From Cohnella phaseoli (GTDB lineage Bacteria > Bacillota > Bacilli > Paenibacillales > Paenibacillaceae): DNA of 64,000 nucleotides. The stretch is from NCBI RefSeq assembly GCF_003386235.1, contig NZ_QRDZ01000008.1, positions 62,001 through 126,000 of the forward strand, in the 5' to 3' direction. The notes under the pieces are model-generated. The model did not search any database, was not told where the DNA came from, and saw only the letters and a program-made list of their open reading frames with translations. The position numbers and the translations under genes are program-made. Shown here in pieces: positions 44,785-53,613 of this stretch; positions within the stretch are counted from its first letter, which is position 1, and the number at the start of each line of letters is the position of its first letter.

Positions 44785-45260
44785 GTGTCGAGAGGGCCGA
44801 GTCCAGAGCAGAACCTCACCTTCCGTTCCTTCTCGGAAAACTTTGACACCAGCACATCTATGGGGAAGTTCGCCCTTCAGAACGAAATACGATTGTCAAT
44901 AACGTAAAAATGGGAATGACCCCGAGAGCCAAGAAAGGAGAACACAACGGTAAGCTCCCGCTGGGGTATCGGGTAGTTCCCGCCCCCTACAACCTAACCA
45001 AAAAGCGGTCTAAAGCGGTTGCTGTTGTGCCGGAAGAAGCCATTATCGTCCGAAAGATATTCGAGCTATACACCACTGGCCGTGGATTAAAGAGCGTCGC
45101 CAATGAGTTTGCTGACTCCTATTCGCCACCCCTCCTCATCTTCTACATCTATAAGTCGAATAACATCTCCTATTCTTTACGGGTCATCTATACGAATTAT
45201 CGTCGTAATCTGTTCGTTCGCTTAAAATGGGTTCGAAACTTTTTCTTGACAAAGATGTGA
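44785..45260 (+). pseudogene. Decayed large serine recombinase
   Basis: Two frames carry consecutive parts of a resolvase/recombinase. The first (44785-44908) reads SFSENFDTSTSMGKFALQ; the second, from about 44873, reads ERNTIVNNVKMGMTPRAKKG then GKLPLGYRVV, the recombinase-domain start, and PEEAIIVRKIFELYTTGRG. Between them about nine residues (the usual MLG-F-ELE) are missing and the frame shifts. No catalytic serine and no zinc ribbon are left. This is the fossil of an integrative element, ending where the AztD-like gene begins. Confidence 0.75.
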
Positions 45261-45296
45261 AAACTGTAGTTTATTAAATAGTAATTATTACGAATA
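45246..45296 (+). promoter_or_regulatory. Promoter and Zur-type box before AztD-like gene
   Basis: TTGACA (45246-45251) with a -10-like TTTATT 18 bases on (45270-45275). Immediately after, 45276-45296 carries the palindrome core GTAAT-T-ATTAC with flanks AAATA and GAATA. It agrees with the B. subtilis Zur consensus at about 17 of 20 defined positions and should block the start site. Confidence 0.65.
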
Positions 45297-45312
45297 AGGA
45301 GGATTTTGTTTC

Positions 45313-46932
45313 ATGATGCGTTTGATGCCCTTTCTGCTTTCTTCTTTATTTCTGCTTTTGTCCGCCATCCCCGCCATGGCACACGGCACGGTCGAGCGCG
45401 TCCCTGAGATTGCCTCCGCTGAAGCCAGACTATTCGTTGCCGATAGCACGACGGGTGATCTCGTCACAGTCGATCTTCCGAGCGGTAGAACTCTATCTCG
45501 ACTGTCTACTCCGGCTTCTATTATGAGTCTCGCCCTCGCGCCAGATGCCCGCCATCTGTTTGTGACGCGCGGACGCAATACGGATAAGGATTATGTAACC
45601 GTCGTAAACACCGGATTCGATCCGGAGACCGGCAGCGCCCGTCCTCCGTTTATCTCCCGTACCTTCGAGGGCTACTCGCCCGACAGTTCCCATCCCGTCG
45701 GCAACCTGCCGTCGATCGCCAACGAGTCCAAGGCGGAGCTGCTGCTGCTTGACGGCGACCTTGACTCCCTCGACGGCTTGACGGTACGCAAACTCGCGCT
45801 GGCAGGCAACGCCCATTACCACTATGCCGTGGTGGACGGTCTGCTCTATGTCGGTCATCTGCAGCAAGGCTTCGTGCAGGTGCTTGATCTGGAGACCGGC
45901 AAGGAAAAGACGCGAATTGCCGGCTGCCCGGTGCTGCACGGTATCGCCCAGGATGAGCAGACAGACCGCTTGTTCTTCGGCTGCCAGAACGAAACGCTGG
46001 TGGTCGGTACGCAGGGCGAGGAGACGGCAAAGGCCGTCGCACACATCAATTACCCGGAGAAGCAACGGGTCGCCGCTTTCCTCACAGGCAAGAATCGCGT
46101 GCTCTGGGGCTACACGGAAGGCACGTTGCCTCTCCTGTACAAGCTGGACGTCAGCCATGAGCCGTATGCCTACGAAACGATGGAGATCGAGCCTTCAATT
46201 CGCCAAGCCGTCTCCTCCGATCAAGCTTATCTGCTGAGCCTGCGCCGCAGCGGTACGCTGGAAATCCGCGATTCGGCCAGCGGCAAGCTGCTGCGCACAG
46301 CAGCAATCGGCAAAGGCTGGAGCGCCGACTTCCATGAGCATGTGGACAAGGCCGTTCTGCCGGACATTGCCACCAGTTCCCGATTCGCCTATGTCAGTCT
46401 GCCGAACGAAGGGCGCATCGCCCAGGTGGACCTGAGCAGCGGTACGCTCGTCCGTTACCTGGAGGTCGGCGGCGAGCCGACACGTCTGGAGTTGCTGGAG
46501 AAAACCGGCGGCGATGACACGCCGTCCTCCTCCCAGCCAGTCGAGCTTCCGACGGCAGCGGAAACAACAGACCCCTCGCTGACGCGCGGAGACAAGACTG
46601 TGCCGCTGACGGCTTCTCCGCTGATGCAAGATGATCATGCCTGGCTGCCCCTGCGCAGCACAGCGGAAGCTTTCGGCTTACACGTGAAGTGGCAAGCCGG
46701 GACCGGCATCTCGGTGACCGGTGAAGGACTCTCCGTGCAACTGACAATCGACGGCCAGTCTGCGAAGCTAGGCGGTGTGGCCAAAGAACTGCACGCTCCC
46801 CTTCAGCTCATTAGCCACACCGCTTACATTCAAGAGCATGATCTGGAAGTCTTGCTCGGTATCAAGCTGCTTGGCGCAGGCGGGCACGCCCATGCCCACG
46901 AGCACGATCATAGCACCGAACATGCAGACTGA
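45313..46932 (+). CDS. AztD-like secreted zinc-binding propeller protein
   Basis: The 539-residue protein has a signal peptide (cleavage near AMA-HG, residue 23), a beta-propeller (about 35-395), a copper-amine-oxidase N-terminal-like domain (about 430-520, LPLRSTAEAFGLHVKW) and a tail with His at alternate positions (HAHAHEHDH, 525-533). The propeller matches periplasmic zinc chaperone AztD as I remember it: NAHYHYAV (His168, His170), GCPVLHG (Cys205, His209) and FFGCQNE (Cys224). It would hold or pass zinc outside the cell. Control by a Zur-type box fits. No AztABC transporter genes are adjacent. AAGGAGG precedes the ATG. Confidence 0.72.
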   Translation: MMRLMPFLLSSLFLLLSAIPAMAHGTVERVPEIASAEARLFVADSTTGDLVTVDLPSGRTLSRLSTPASIMSLALAPDARHLFVTRGRNTDKDYVTVVNTGFDPETGSARPPFISRTFEGYSPDSSHPVGNLPSIANESKAELLLLDGDLDSLDGLTVRKLALAGNAHYHYAVVDGLLYVGHLQQGFVQVLDLETGKEKTRIAGCPVLHGIAQDEQTDRLFFGCQNETLVVGTQGEETAKAVAHINYPEKQRVAAFLTGKNRVLWGYTEGTLPLLYKLDVSHEPYAYETMEIEPSIRQAVSSDQAYLLSLRRSGTLEIRDSASGKLLRTAAIGKGWSADFHEHVDKAVLPDIATSSRFAYVSLPNEGRIAQVDLSSGTLVRYLEVGGEPTRLELLEKTGGDDTPSSSQPVELPTAAETTDPSLTRGDKTVPLTASPLMQDDHAWLPLRSTAEAFGLHVKWQAGTGISVTGEGLSVQLTIDGQSAKLGGVAKELHAPLQLISHTAYIQEHDLEVLLGIKLLGAGGHAHAHEHDHSTEHAD

Positions 46933-47242
46933 AGATCGTTAAAACAAATGTCCGTAATCTCACCGACCAATAGGTTTTTGTCTCACGGATTATCTGCAAA
47001 TAACGGTACAATGTGCTTTTCAATCAGTTCAATTCTATTCTTCGCACGCGAGGTGACAGACTACTCACGCTGAACGTTGTCGGGATGAAAAGCAAAAGTG
47101 GTGGGAGCCAGCAATAAAGACACGCCCCTACCCCTAAACCGGGTAAACCGTGCCCTTAGTAATCTGGGTTGTCCCTTTATCGTCATCTGGCGATAGGCGG
47201 GCAGCCCTTATTTTCTGTTTACATCGACAGAGATATCGCCAT
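46933..47242. other. Gene-free spacer with possible coding debris
   Basis: No complete gene. The minus strand has an open stretch reading RAKNRIELIEKHIVPLFADN (about 46975-47035), interrupted upstream by a stop, which looks like a worn coding remnant that I cannot name. The rest shows nothing I can support. Confidence 0.3.
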
Positions 47243-47959
47243 TTACATCTTAAAGCGATATCCCGCGCCCCATACAGTCTCGATAAACTGATGCTGCGAA
47301 GGGTCCTTCTGGATTTTGTCCCGGATCTTCCCTACATGGACCGTGACCGTGGCGGTATCGCCGTAATTGTCGATTCCCCAGACCTTATCCAGCAGCGCCT
47401 CCTTGGAATATACCCGATCCGGGTTTTCTGCGAGGAACAGCAGCAGATCGAATTCCTTAGTCGTCATTGTAACCTCCGCCCCGCGCATCGTCACTCGTCT
47501 TGCATCGATCTGGATCGTAAGCTCGCGAATGTTCAGCTCGCGCGACTTCCGGACATGCGAAGGGCCGATGCCTGCCGCGACACCGGTCAATCGATTATAT
47601 CGTTCGAGATGCGCCTTCACCCGAGCCACGAGCTCCGTCGGGCTGAACGGCTTCGTTACATAATCATCCGCCCCTAGGCCGAGGCCCCGGATTTTGTCGA
47701 TATCCTCCTTGCGGGCGGACACCATCAGTACCGGAATAAATTTTGTTTCCCGAATTCGTCGCAAAATATCAAAGCCGTCCATGCCCGGCAGCATGACGTC
47801 CAGAATGATCAGATCGTATTCTTGCTCCAGCGCCTTCTCAAGCGCTTGCCGACCGTCTGCCCGAAGGGTAACCTCGTAGCCATTCGCCTCGAGAAAATCT
47901 CGCTCCAGCTCGGCGATCGCTCGATCATCCTCAACGATTAACACTTTGCGCTTCGACAT
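47243..47959 (-). CDS. OmpR-type response regulator
   Basis: The 238-residue regulator has receiver residues EDD, phosphorylation Asp in LIILDVMLPGMDGF, Lys in VTKPFSPTEL, and a winged helix with VWGIDNYGDTATVTVHVGK and a final TVWGAGYRFKM. It follows the kinase with one base between stop and ATG; GGGGAG serves as the site. It is the last gene of a five-gene minus-strand unit and should control the ABC and secreted-protein genes. Confidence 0.9.
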   Translation of the reverse strand: MSKRKVLIVEDDRAIAELERDFLEANGYEVTLRADGRQALEKALEQEYDLIILDVMLPGMDGFDILRRIRETKFIPVLMVSARKEDIDKIRGLGLGADDYVTKPFSPTELVARVKAHLERYNRLTGVAAGIGPSHVRKSRELNIRELTIQIDARRVTMRGAEVTMTTKEFDLLLFLAENPDRVYSKEALLDKVWGIDNYGDTATVTVHVGKIRDKIQKDPSQHQFIETVWGAGYRFKM

Positions 47960-47960
47960 C

Positions 47961-49442
47961 TCACGCTCTCCCCGCTTCCTTGCTATCCCGTTTCATCGGA
48001 ATGCTAACGATCACCGTCATAGATTGTCCCGGCTCGCTTCTCGCCTGAATCGTTCCGCCATGATTAACAATAATCTGCTTCACGATGGCAAGACCTAACC
48101 CGGAGCCGGCCACGTTCTGATTTCGGAAGGCATCCCCCCGATAGAAACGATCGAAGATTCGCTCCAGTTCGGCCGGGCCCATCCCGGGTCCGTTATCCGT
48201 AACCGTGAATACCCAATTTTCCAGCTGCCGCCCGAAGTGCACATGGACATGGGGATCTTGCTTATCCATGAATTTTATCGAATTGCCAACGAGGTTTAGC
48301 ATCACGCGCTTTATCTTCTGGATATCCATCGTCACAATGTCCTCTTGTCCCGCCTCATATTCGCTCGTCAGACGTACGCCCGCGCGCTCGCACTCCATTT
48401 GAAGCTCGCTTATTGTCTGTCGATAGAACGACTCAAGAAGCACCGACTCCAGGTAGAACTGTTCCTGCTCGAGGTCCAGCTTCGACAATAAGAACAGATC
48501 GTCGATCATCCTGTCCATATCGAGCGCCTTGGCATAGATCACGTCGACATACTTCTTCAGCTTCTCCGGATCATCCGCGATGCCTACCCGAATCCCCTCC
48601 ACATAACCCTTAATGGAGGTCAGCGGCGTCTTCAGATCATGCGAAATGTTCGAGATCAGCTCTTTGCGATTCTCCTCCAACGCCAACTGAACGTCGATTG
48701 ATCGCTGCAGCTCGCTGCGCATTTTCTCATACGAGCGGATGACACCCCCCACTTCGTTGCGCACCTTGGATTCCAGACGGAAGTTCAAGTCCCCTTCGGC
48801 AATTCGCCGGGAGCCTTGTTCGAGCTGTCGCAGCGGCCTAACGATATCTCTCGTCGTAATCCAGATCAGCGGGACGAGAATGATACCGACAAGAATCGCG
48901 ATGCCAAGCAACACGAAAAACTTGAATCCGCTTTTCTTGGACTCTGCCATCGTCACGTCAGTCACCAGGTAATACGTCAATGGATCGTCGATTCCTGGGA
49001 AATCGTAGGCTACCGACAGCAAGTCGCGTTCCTCCCACGCGCTCACGACGAACACGCGGTCTTTTTTCGACTGAGCAGCGGCCACATCCTGCCGAAGCTG
49101 TCTTAAGAACGCTTCCCCTTCGCTGAGCTCACCGTAGCTTTCCCAGCGCTCGCCTTGCCGGACGACAAGGAAGCCCTTGAACGGCTCCAACCGTTCCCCA
49201 ATAGAGGCCGCGAACTCGGGGGACGTCAGCTCCTCCGGCGCGTACCGCTCCGCATAGCGCAAATCCACGAACAGGTCGATGCCCCGGGAGAAGGCTTCAT
49301 GCGGGGACTGATCCTTCACGATCCCGCTTATGAGATACGAGAGAATCGCCGTGACGATACCGATTCCAGTCATCGCAACGATAATCGTCGTCAGAATAGT
49401 GCCGAATAAATATGTTAAAATAAGCTTCAATCGAATCGACAT
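47961..49442 (-). CDS. Sensor histidine kinase with large sensor
   Basis: The 493-residue kinase has a first membrane helix (about 8-40), an extracellular sensor of about 125 residues with YAPEELTSPEF, a second helix (about 180-205), HAMP, H-box ISHDLKTPLTSIKGYV (about residue 273), N-box LNLVGNSIKFM, and GSGLGLAIVKQII. The sensor is much bigger than in the VanS-like kinase. It follows the permease by three bases. The signal is not known; the ABC pair suggests an antimicrobial peptide. Confidence 0.88.
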   Translation of the reverse strand: MSIRLKLILTYLFGTILTTIIVAMTGIGIVTAILSYLISGIVKDQSPHEAFSRGIDLFVDLRYAERYAPEELTSPEFAASIGERLEPFKGFLVVRQGERWESYGELSEGEAFLRQLRQDVAAAQSKKDRVFVVSAWEERDLLSVAYDFPGIDDPLTYYLVTDVTMAESKKSGFKFFVLLGIAILVGIILVPLIWITTRDIVRPLRQLEQGSRRIAEGDLNFRLESKVRNEVGGVIRSYEKMRSELQRSIDVQLALEENRKELISNISHDLKTPLTSIKGYVEGIRVGIADDPEKLKKYVDVIYAKALDMDRMIDDLFLLSKLDLEQEQFYLESVLLESFYRQTISELQMECERAGVRLTSEYEAGQEDIVTMDIQKIKRVMLNLVGNSIKFMDKQDPHVHVHFGRQLENWVFTVTDNGPGMGPAELERIFDRFYRGDAFRNQNVAGSGLGLAIVKQIIVNHGGTIQARSEPGQSMTVIVSIPMKRDSKEAGRA

Positions 49443-49445
49443 ACA

Positions 49446-50168
49446 TCAGAGCCCTTTTCTTTGGAAGGCCAACAAGCCCAATATAGTGCCAATGATATAG
49501 TAGGCTATCATAAATAGCAACGTTGAAACCGTCATCCCGGCATCCCCTCCATACAGGAGCGGCTGCAGCCAATCCGAATAGTTCGTTACGAAAAACCGAT
49601 TCAACTGCGGCTCAAGAAATCCCACGACGCTCATCGCCATCCACAGCACGACGCTCACTACCAGCCCAACAGCGCTGCTCCCCACCCATAAGGACACGCT
49701 ATTCGCCAATACAAGCAACAAGCCGCTGAATAAGACCGCGCCGCCAAGCTCCGCTATACCTGCTCCAAACGTGGAAGCTGCAGGCGCGCCGTGAAGAATG
49801 AAGCCTCCAATGAAGGTCGGCACGATCATACACAGAACGATTAAAGCTCCGGCCGCCCACCCCGCGAACAACTTCCCCATGAAGAGAAACTCCCGGCTAA
49901 TCGGCAGCTTAAACGCATGCTTGATTGCCCCGTTGAATTCACCGATCATAAGGTTGCTGCCGAGCGCCACCATGAGGAAAGGAAGCACGACCGCGAGCAG
50001 CAGCTCGATAGCCGTTATCGGCAGGTTGTCTGCCAATCCAAGTCGGTCGCCGATAAAAACGAAGAGAACGCCAATAATGAAGGAGAGAAGCAGCAGTGCC
50101 TTCAGCTTGCCTCCGCGGAACAGCTTGCACAGCTCCTCCGCAGCGAGGTTATTCATCTGCGTAATCAT
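49446..50168 (-). CDS. ABC-2 type permease
   Basis: A 240-residue protein with six membrane helices and the N-terminal cytoplasmic EELCKLFRGGKLKALLLL segment usual for ABC-2 permeases, then a MIGEFNGAIKHAFKLPISREFLFMGK coupling-type loop (core FKLPISRE). It partners the ATPase upstream, whose stop it overlaps (ATGA). Such small two-part exporters move peptides or drugs. Confidence 0.82.
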   Translation of the reverse strand: MITQMNNLAAEELCKLFRGGKLKALLLLSFIIGVLFVFIGDRLGLADNLPITAIELLLAVVLPFLMVALGSNLMIGEFNGAIKHAFKLPISREFLFMGKLFAGWAAGALIVLCMIVPTFIGGFILHGAPAASTFGAGIAELGGAVLFSGLLLVLANSVSLWVGSSAVGLVVSVVLWMAMSVVGFLEPQLNRFFVTNYSDWLQPLLYGGDAGMTVSTLLFMIAYYIIGTILGLLAFQRKGL

Positions 50169-50890
50169 ACGGAAGCGCCACTCCTTTCCTCTGCGAGATG
50201 ATGCAAATAATAGTCCTCCACACCTGCAAAAGACTCCCGGATCTGCGCGATGCCCGCCGTATGGACATGCCGCCCCTCATAAACAATGCAGGCATGCGTA
50301 ATCCAATCCTCAATGTCGTGCACTTGATGCGACGACACAATGACGCTTACCCCCGTGTCGGCCACAAGGCCGCGCAGCATTGTCGAGATCTCCCGCCTGC
50401 CCTCAATGTCCATGCCGGAGAATGGCTCATCAAGCAGCAGCAGCTTGGGCCGATGGAGCAGCACGCTGGCCAGCTCGATCCGCTGCTTCATGCCGGTGGA
50501 GTACTTCTTAATCTTCAAGTCCCCGTACTTGGCCATGCCCACGAGCTCCAGCGTTTGCCGGATACGCGCATCGTCGACACCTGGATATAGCTTATGGTAG
50601 CACTTCAAATAGTCATATCCCGTGAGATAGAGGTACGGAGACGGCTCTCCGATCATCAACCCCATGTACGGCCTCGTCAGCTCGGGCCTGTCGGCGACGG
50701 AAGCCCCGTTCCAACTTGCTTCCCCGCGATCTGTCCCCACCCAACCGGCCATTGCCTGCAGTGCCGTCGTCTTCCCGGCGCCGTTCGGCCCCAGCAAGGC
50801 AACAACCTCACCAGCTTGCACGGTGAGGTTCAGCCCTTGGATGCCGCGACCGCCGGGGTAGACCTTCGTCAGATCGTTTACTTCGAACAT
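50165..50890 (-). CDS. ABC transporter ATP-binding protein
   Basis: The 241-residue ATPase has Walker A LLGPNGAGKTTAL, signature YSTGMKQRIELA, Walker B LLLLDEPFSGMD, and the switch His in SSHQVHDIED. It resembles YxlF/CcmA-like ATPases of drug or lantibiotic exporters. It is coupled to the permease through a four-base overlap and preceded by the secreted-protein gene 30 bases away. Confidence 0.9.
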   Translation of the reverse strand: MFEVNDLTKVYPGGRGIQGLNLTVQAGEVVALLGPNGAGKTTALQAMAGWVGTDRGEASWNGASVADRPELTRPYMGLMIGEPSPYLYLTGYDYLKCYHKLYPGVDDARIRQTLELVGMAKYGDLKIKKYSTGMKQRIELASVLLHRPKLLLLDEPFSGMDIEGRREISTMLRGLVADTGVSVIVSSHQVHDIEDWITHACIVYEGRHVHTAGIAQIRESFAGVEDYYLHHLAEERSGASV

Positions 50891-50920
50891 GGTGCACAGT
50901 CCCCCCCGAGGTCGATTCTG

Positions 50921-51892
50921 TTAGCGGCGGTCGTCGAACATGGCCGCGTCTAGCAATTCTACGGGCTTGCCAGTTGGGTCATACGCATTCGGCGTCGTGG
51001 CATTGATGTCGCTAACGTTGCCTGCGCCTTTTAGCTCCACGCGGTGAGTGACGCCAGCCTTGTCTTTGCCGCTCACTTCAAGCTCGCCCTGCACGCCTTG
51101 CACCTCGTTATTCACATCGACCGTCAATTGCAGCCTCACATGTTCAATAGCAACGTCTTCCGTCAACTCCGGTAATTGCGTTTTCAGGTCGATCCCCTCA
51201 AGTCCTTGGAAGAAAGGAAGCCGTTTAATCTGCTCCCACTCCCCATGCGCTTCCGGCGCATGTGCACGCCCTATTTTGTCCTCGGCCGATGCCGCGTTCA
51301 TAAGTAAACGCAGCGGAAGAGGAACGTCCTCCCGACTGATGTTGACCGCAATCGTCTTCGAGCCATCCGCCTGGTTCTCCACGCTGAAGTTGTCCTTCAG
51401 GTCGCCGACCAGAAAATCGAGGAGCGCTTCTTCCGCTTTGTTCATTGAGCGATCTCGGGACTTCCCCTCATCCGACCATTTGTGACGTTTGCCGGCATGC
51501 TTATCGTCCAAGTTGATCACCTGATAATGCAAATCATTCGTCCGGTCTACGAGATAGACCTTGTCGTCGCCACTGCTGTACAGGCTGGCTTGTCGTTCGA
51601 CGCCCATGATCTCAAAATCGAGGTCACCGCTAACGTTGTGCTTGCTGCCCGCTTCCCCCATTTTCCCCGCGCCGTCCGCCTTCACCACCGTCTGGCCGTC
51701 AACCGTCAAGCTCAAATTTCCGTTGACCGTCGCGCTCTCGATAGCGGTCCCTGAGGCATGATTAGCTTTCAGCACCGCCTTGAATGCATCGTAGCCTGCT
51801 GTATTCGGACTATACGCGAAAGCTGTCGCCGTAAATATCGTCATGGCACCCACAGCCGCACCGATCATGATGAATTTGTTTTTCTTTTTCAT
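50921..51892 (-). CDS. Secreted protein at the head of ABC/two-component operon
   Basis: The 323-residue protein starts with a signal peptide (KKKNKF, then a hydrophobic run, cleavage near AFA-YS, about residue 26). The mature part has alternating strands with NGNLSLTVDGQTVVKADG and LRLQLTVDVNNEVQGVQGELEV repeats, like LolA/DUF-type substrate proteins, but I cannot name it. No lipobox. The ATG has AAAGGAG upstream. As first gene it is probably exported to the wall zone and may act with the kinase sensor. Confidence 0.7.
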   Translation of the reverse strand: MKKKNKFIMIGAAVGAMTIFTATAFAYSPNTAGYDAFKAVLKANHASGTAIESATVNGNLSLTVDGQTVVKADGAGKMGEAGSKHNVSGDLDFEIMGVERQASLYSSGDDKVYLVDRTNDLHYQVINLDDKHAGKRHKWSDEGKSRDRSMNKAEEALLDFLVGDLKDNFSVENQADGSKTIAVNISREDVPLPLRLLMNAASAEDKIGRAHAPEAHGEWEQIKRLPFFQGLEGIDLKTQLPELTEDVAIEHVRLQLTVDVNNEVQGVQGELEVSGKDKAGVTHRVELKGAGNVSDINATTPNAYDPTGKPVELLDAAMFDDRR

Positions 51893-52185
51893 TTTTCCTC
51901 GCTCCTTTAAGATTGTATGTTCTCTCGCTTACAACCTTAGTCTAAAGGAGGAGTCTAAAGTCCCTCGAAAGCAATTCGAAAAGTTTTCTAAAATCAGGGG
52001 ATCGGGAAACACGAATAGCCCATCCCTAACAGCTCCTGATGTCAGCTTGGATTGGCGACTTGCCATCCCCCTAGAATGACCGTGAATTGCCAAAACAACG
52101 ACTTATCCACAGATTTGAGTTATCCACATTCCGAAATCATGTTAAAAAGTTGACTTTCGGCCTAAACGAGAAAACAATGCGAAGA
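51893..52185. other. Spacer with DnaA-box pair
   Basis: Contains the promoter zone of the five-gene operon and two perfect TTATCCACA boxes. No coding potential that I trust. Confidence 0.4.
52103..52128 (+). promoter_or_regulatory. Two DnaA boxes
   Basis: TTATCCACA at 52103-52111 and at 52120-52128, both perfect and in the same orientation, 17 bases apart. Too few for an origin, but two consensus boxes this close are not expected by chance. Confidence 0.5.
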
Positions 52186-52569
52186 TTAAGGAATCACTTC
52201 AATATTGGTAGCAGACGCTTCTCCCGGATACATGTCACTTGTGCTTCCCTGTATTATGAAGTTTACTTTGTCCCCTTTCCTAAGAGATGCATAAGAATCT
52301 TCATTAGACACAGTTAGCCATATTGCATTAGGTTTTGAAATCAGTAAGATTTCATCTGTTGTTTTTGATTGCAAATCTTCTTTGGAAATATATTTTACAA
52401 CAAGAACTTTTTTGTTTTCTTTTTTGATAATAAAACCCGTCTTGTGATCCCACTGGTCTAGGTCATGGTTGATAGCGTTTTTACTTGACGTTGGATTTGA
52501 AGATTTACCACACCCCAATGTTAAAGCAATTAATACACTGAAAATAAGAACCACAAAAACATACCTCAT
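52186..52569 (-). CDS. DUF3221-like lipoprotein
   Basis: From the ATG at 52569 (AGGGG eight bases upstream) the protein has 127 residues. A signal with a lipobox-like LTLGC-GKSS (Cys about residue 20) is followed by an OB-like domain with GFIIKKENKKVLVVKYIS, an AIWLTVSN strand, LRKGDKVNFIIQG and YPGEASATNIEVI. This is the DUF3221 layout of Bacilli. Function unknown. It is alone on its strand. Confidence 0.72.
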   Translation of the reverse strand: MRYVFVVLIFSVLIALTLGCGKSSNPTSSKNAINHDLDQWDHKTGFIIKKENKKVLVVKYISKEDLQSKTTDEILLISKPNAIWLTVSNEDSYASLRKGDKVNFIIQGSTSDMYPGEASATNIEVIP

Positions 52570-52667
52570 CTTAATCACCCCTAGTTCAATTTAGCGACCT
52601 TAAATAAGCGGTCGCTAAATCAGCAGTTAATGTAATATTAATACGAAGGATCTGCATAAACACCAAC

Positions 52668-52740
52668 ATTCCTTGAGCGAGAAAGGCGAAATTCGCCCTA
52701 TTTGTGATAAGGTTCAGCTTAACGGGGCTATCGGCGAAAA
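52668..52740. repeat. TTTCGCCC palindromic repeat, copy 1
   Basis: Runs from TTGAGCGAGAAAGGCGAA through TTCGCCCTATTTGTGATAAGG (core TTCGCCCTA) to CTATCGGCGAA, forming a hairpin with TTCGCC/GGCGAA. It closely matches 53546-53613. Confidence 0.6.
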
Positions 52741-52817
52741 ATGCGAAAAGAGCTTGTCGCGGTATAGAATTGCCAACAATTTTTGCTCATTAAATTAAAC
52801 AAAGCTCAATTTCAATA

Positions 52818-52842
52818 AGGCCACCGAAGGAATCGGCGACCT
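52818..52842. repeat. Dispersed GC-rich hairpin, copy 3
   Basis: Arms AGGCCACCGA and TCGGCGACCT around a five-base loop, with the flank TCGATGATTTAACTATCGT conserved in part at the other two copies. It lies about 120 bases past the stop of the 52962 gene and may terminate it. Confidence 0.55.
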
Positions 52843-52938
52843 AATTATCGATGATTTAACTATCGTACTCGTTAGCGTATCTCTCTTAATTCCGGTCTCT
52901 TTTCGATGAAAACATAGGTTGGGGCGAAGTTGAACAAG

Positions 52939-52966
52939 AACGTTATTTCAGAAGCCTTCTACTAGT
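52939..52966. repeat. Shared gene-tail repeat, copy 2
   Basis: The same 18 bases as at 7108 and the same CTAGT five bases on, overlapping the stop codon of the 52962 gene. Confidence 0.6.
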
Positions 52967-53342
52967 AATATTGTGAGTATAGCTCAAGCATATCATCAGC
53001 ACAGCCAGCTATGATCGTATTTGCTTGTTCAGCATGTTTTACCGCCTCAGCGTAAAGTTGTAGATTAAAACTAACAGAAGCCATTATTAAATGCCATTCA
53101 GCGTCCGTAATTCCCGTATCAGAAACAGTTTGTAGCAGCTCATATGCTTGCTCAAATGGATTGGTCTGGTCGGAATAATCTTGCAGATAATTCAGCGCCC
53201 TTGCATATGCTAAAATCATTTCATATGACCACTGTTCCTGAGGGTACTGCTGCAGGATTGATTTTATTTCATTATAATTATCTACAAGCTTCATTATATC
53301 CATCTCTGCCTCAAGATCGTATATATACTGCATGTCAATCAT
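52962..53342 (-). CDS. Hypothetical helical protein, TPR-like
   Basis: A 126-residue, all-helical, acidic protein. Helix pairs such as WSYEMILAYARALNYLQDY and AEWHLIMASVSFNLQLYAEAVKHAEQA suggest TPR-like repeats. The ATG has GAGGTG seven bases upstream. It is flanked by the dispersed repeats, and its stop codon is inside the shared tail. Role unknown; adaptor or immunity-like role is conceivable. Confidence 0.6.
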   Translation of the reverse strand: MIDMQYIYDLEAEMDIMKLVDNYNEIKSILQQYPQEQWSYEMILAYARALNYLQDYSDQTNPFEQAYELLQTVSDTGITDAEWHLIMASVSFNLQLYAEAVKHAEQANTIIAGCADDMLELYSQYY

Positions 53343-53545
53343 TCAGCATCACCTCTGGTTACAGTATACTAACAAACTAGACTATACGTTTTACCGGATT
53401 TAAGTGAACCATTAAGAAGTACAAGCATCATACTGCTCTTTTTATATTCATGTGCCAATTTTACCAGTTGTTGATCTTGATGTAAAAGAGGATTTCTTCC
53501 GATTTTTTGCACTCTGCCCGTTAGCGCAACAAGATCCTTGCCACA

Positions 53546-53613
53546 TTCTTTGAGCGGGAAAGGCGAAATTTCGCCCTACTTATGATACGGTTCAGCTTAA
53601 CGGATCTATCGGC
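53546..53613. repeat. TTTCGCCC palindromic repeat, copy 2
   Basis: TTTGAGCGGGAAAGGCGAAA, then TTTCGCCCTACTTATGATACG (core ATTTCGCCCTA) to CTATCGGCGAAAT; arms ATTTCGCC and GGCGAAAT make an eight-base outer stem. The surrounding 53343-53874 holds no gene I can support. Confidence 0.6.
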
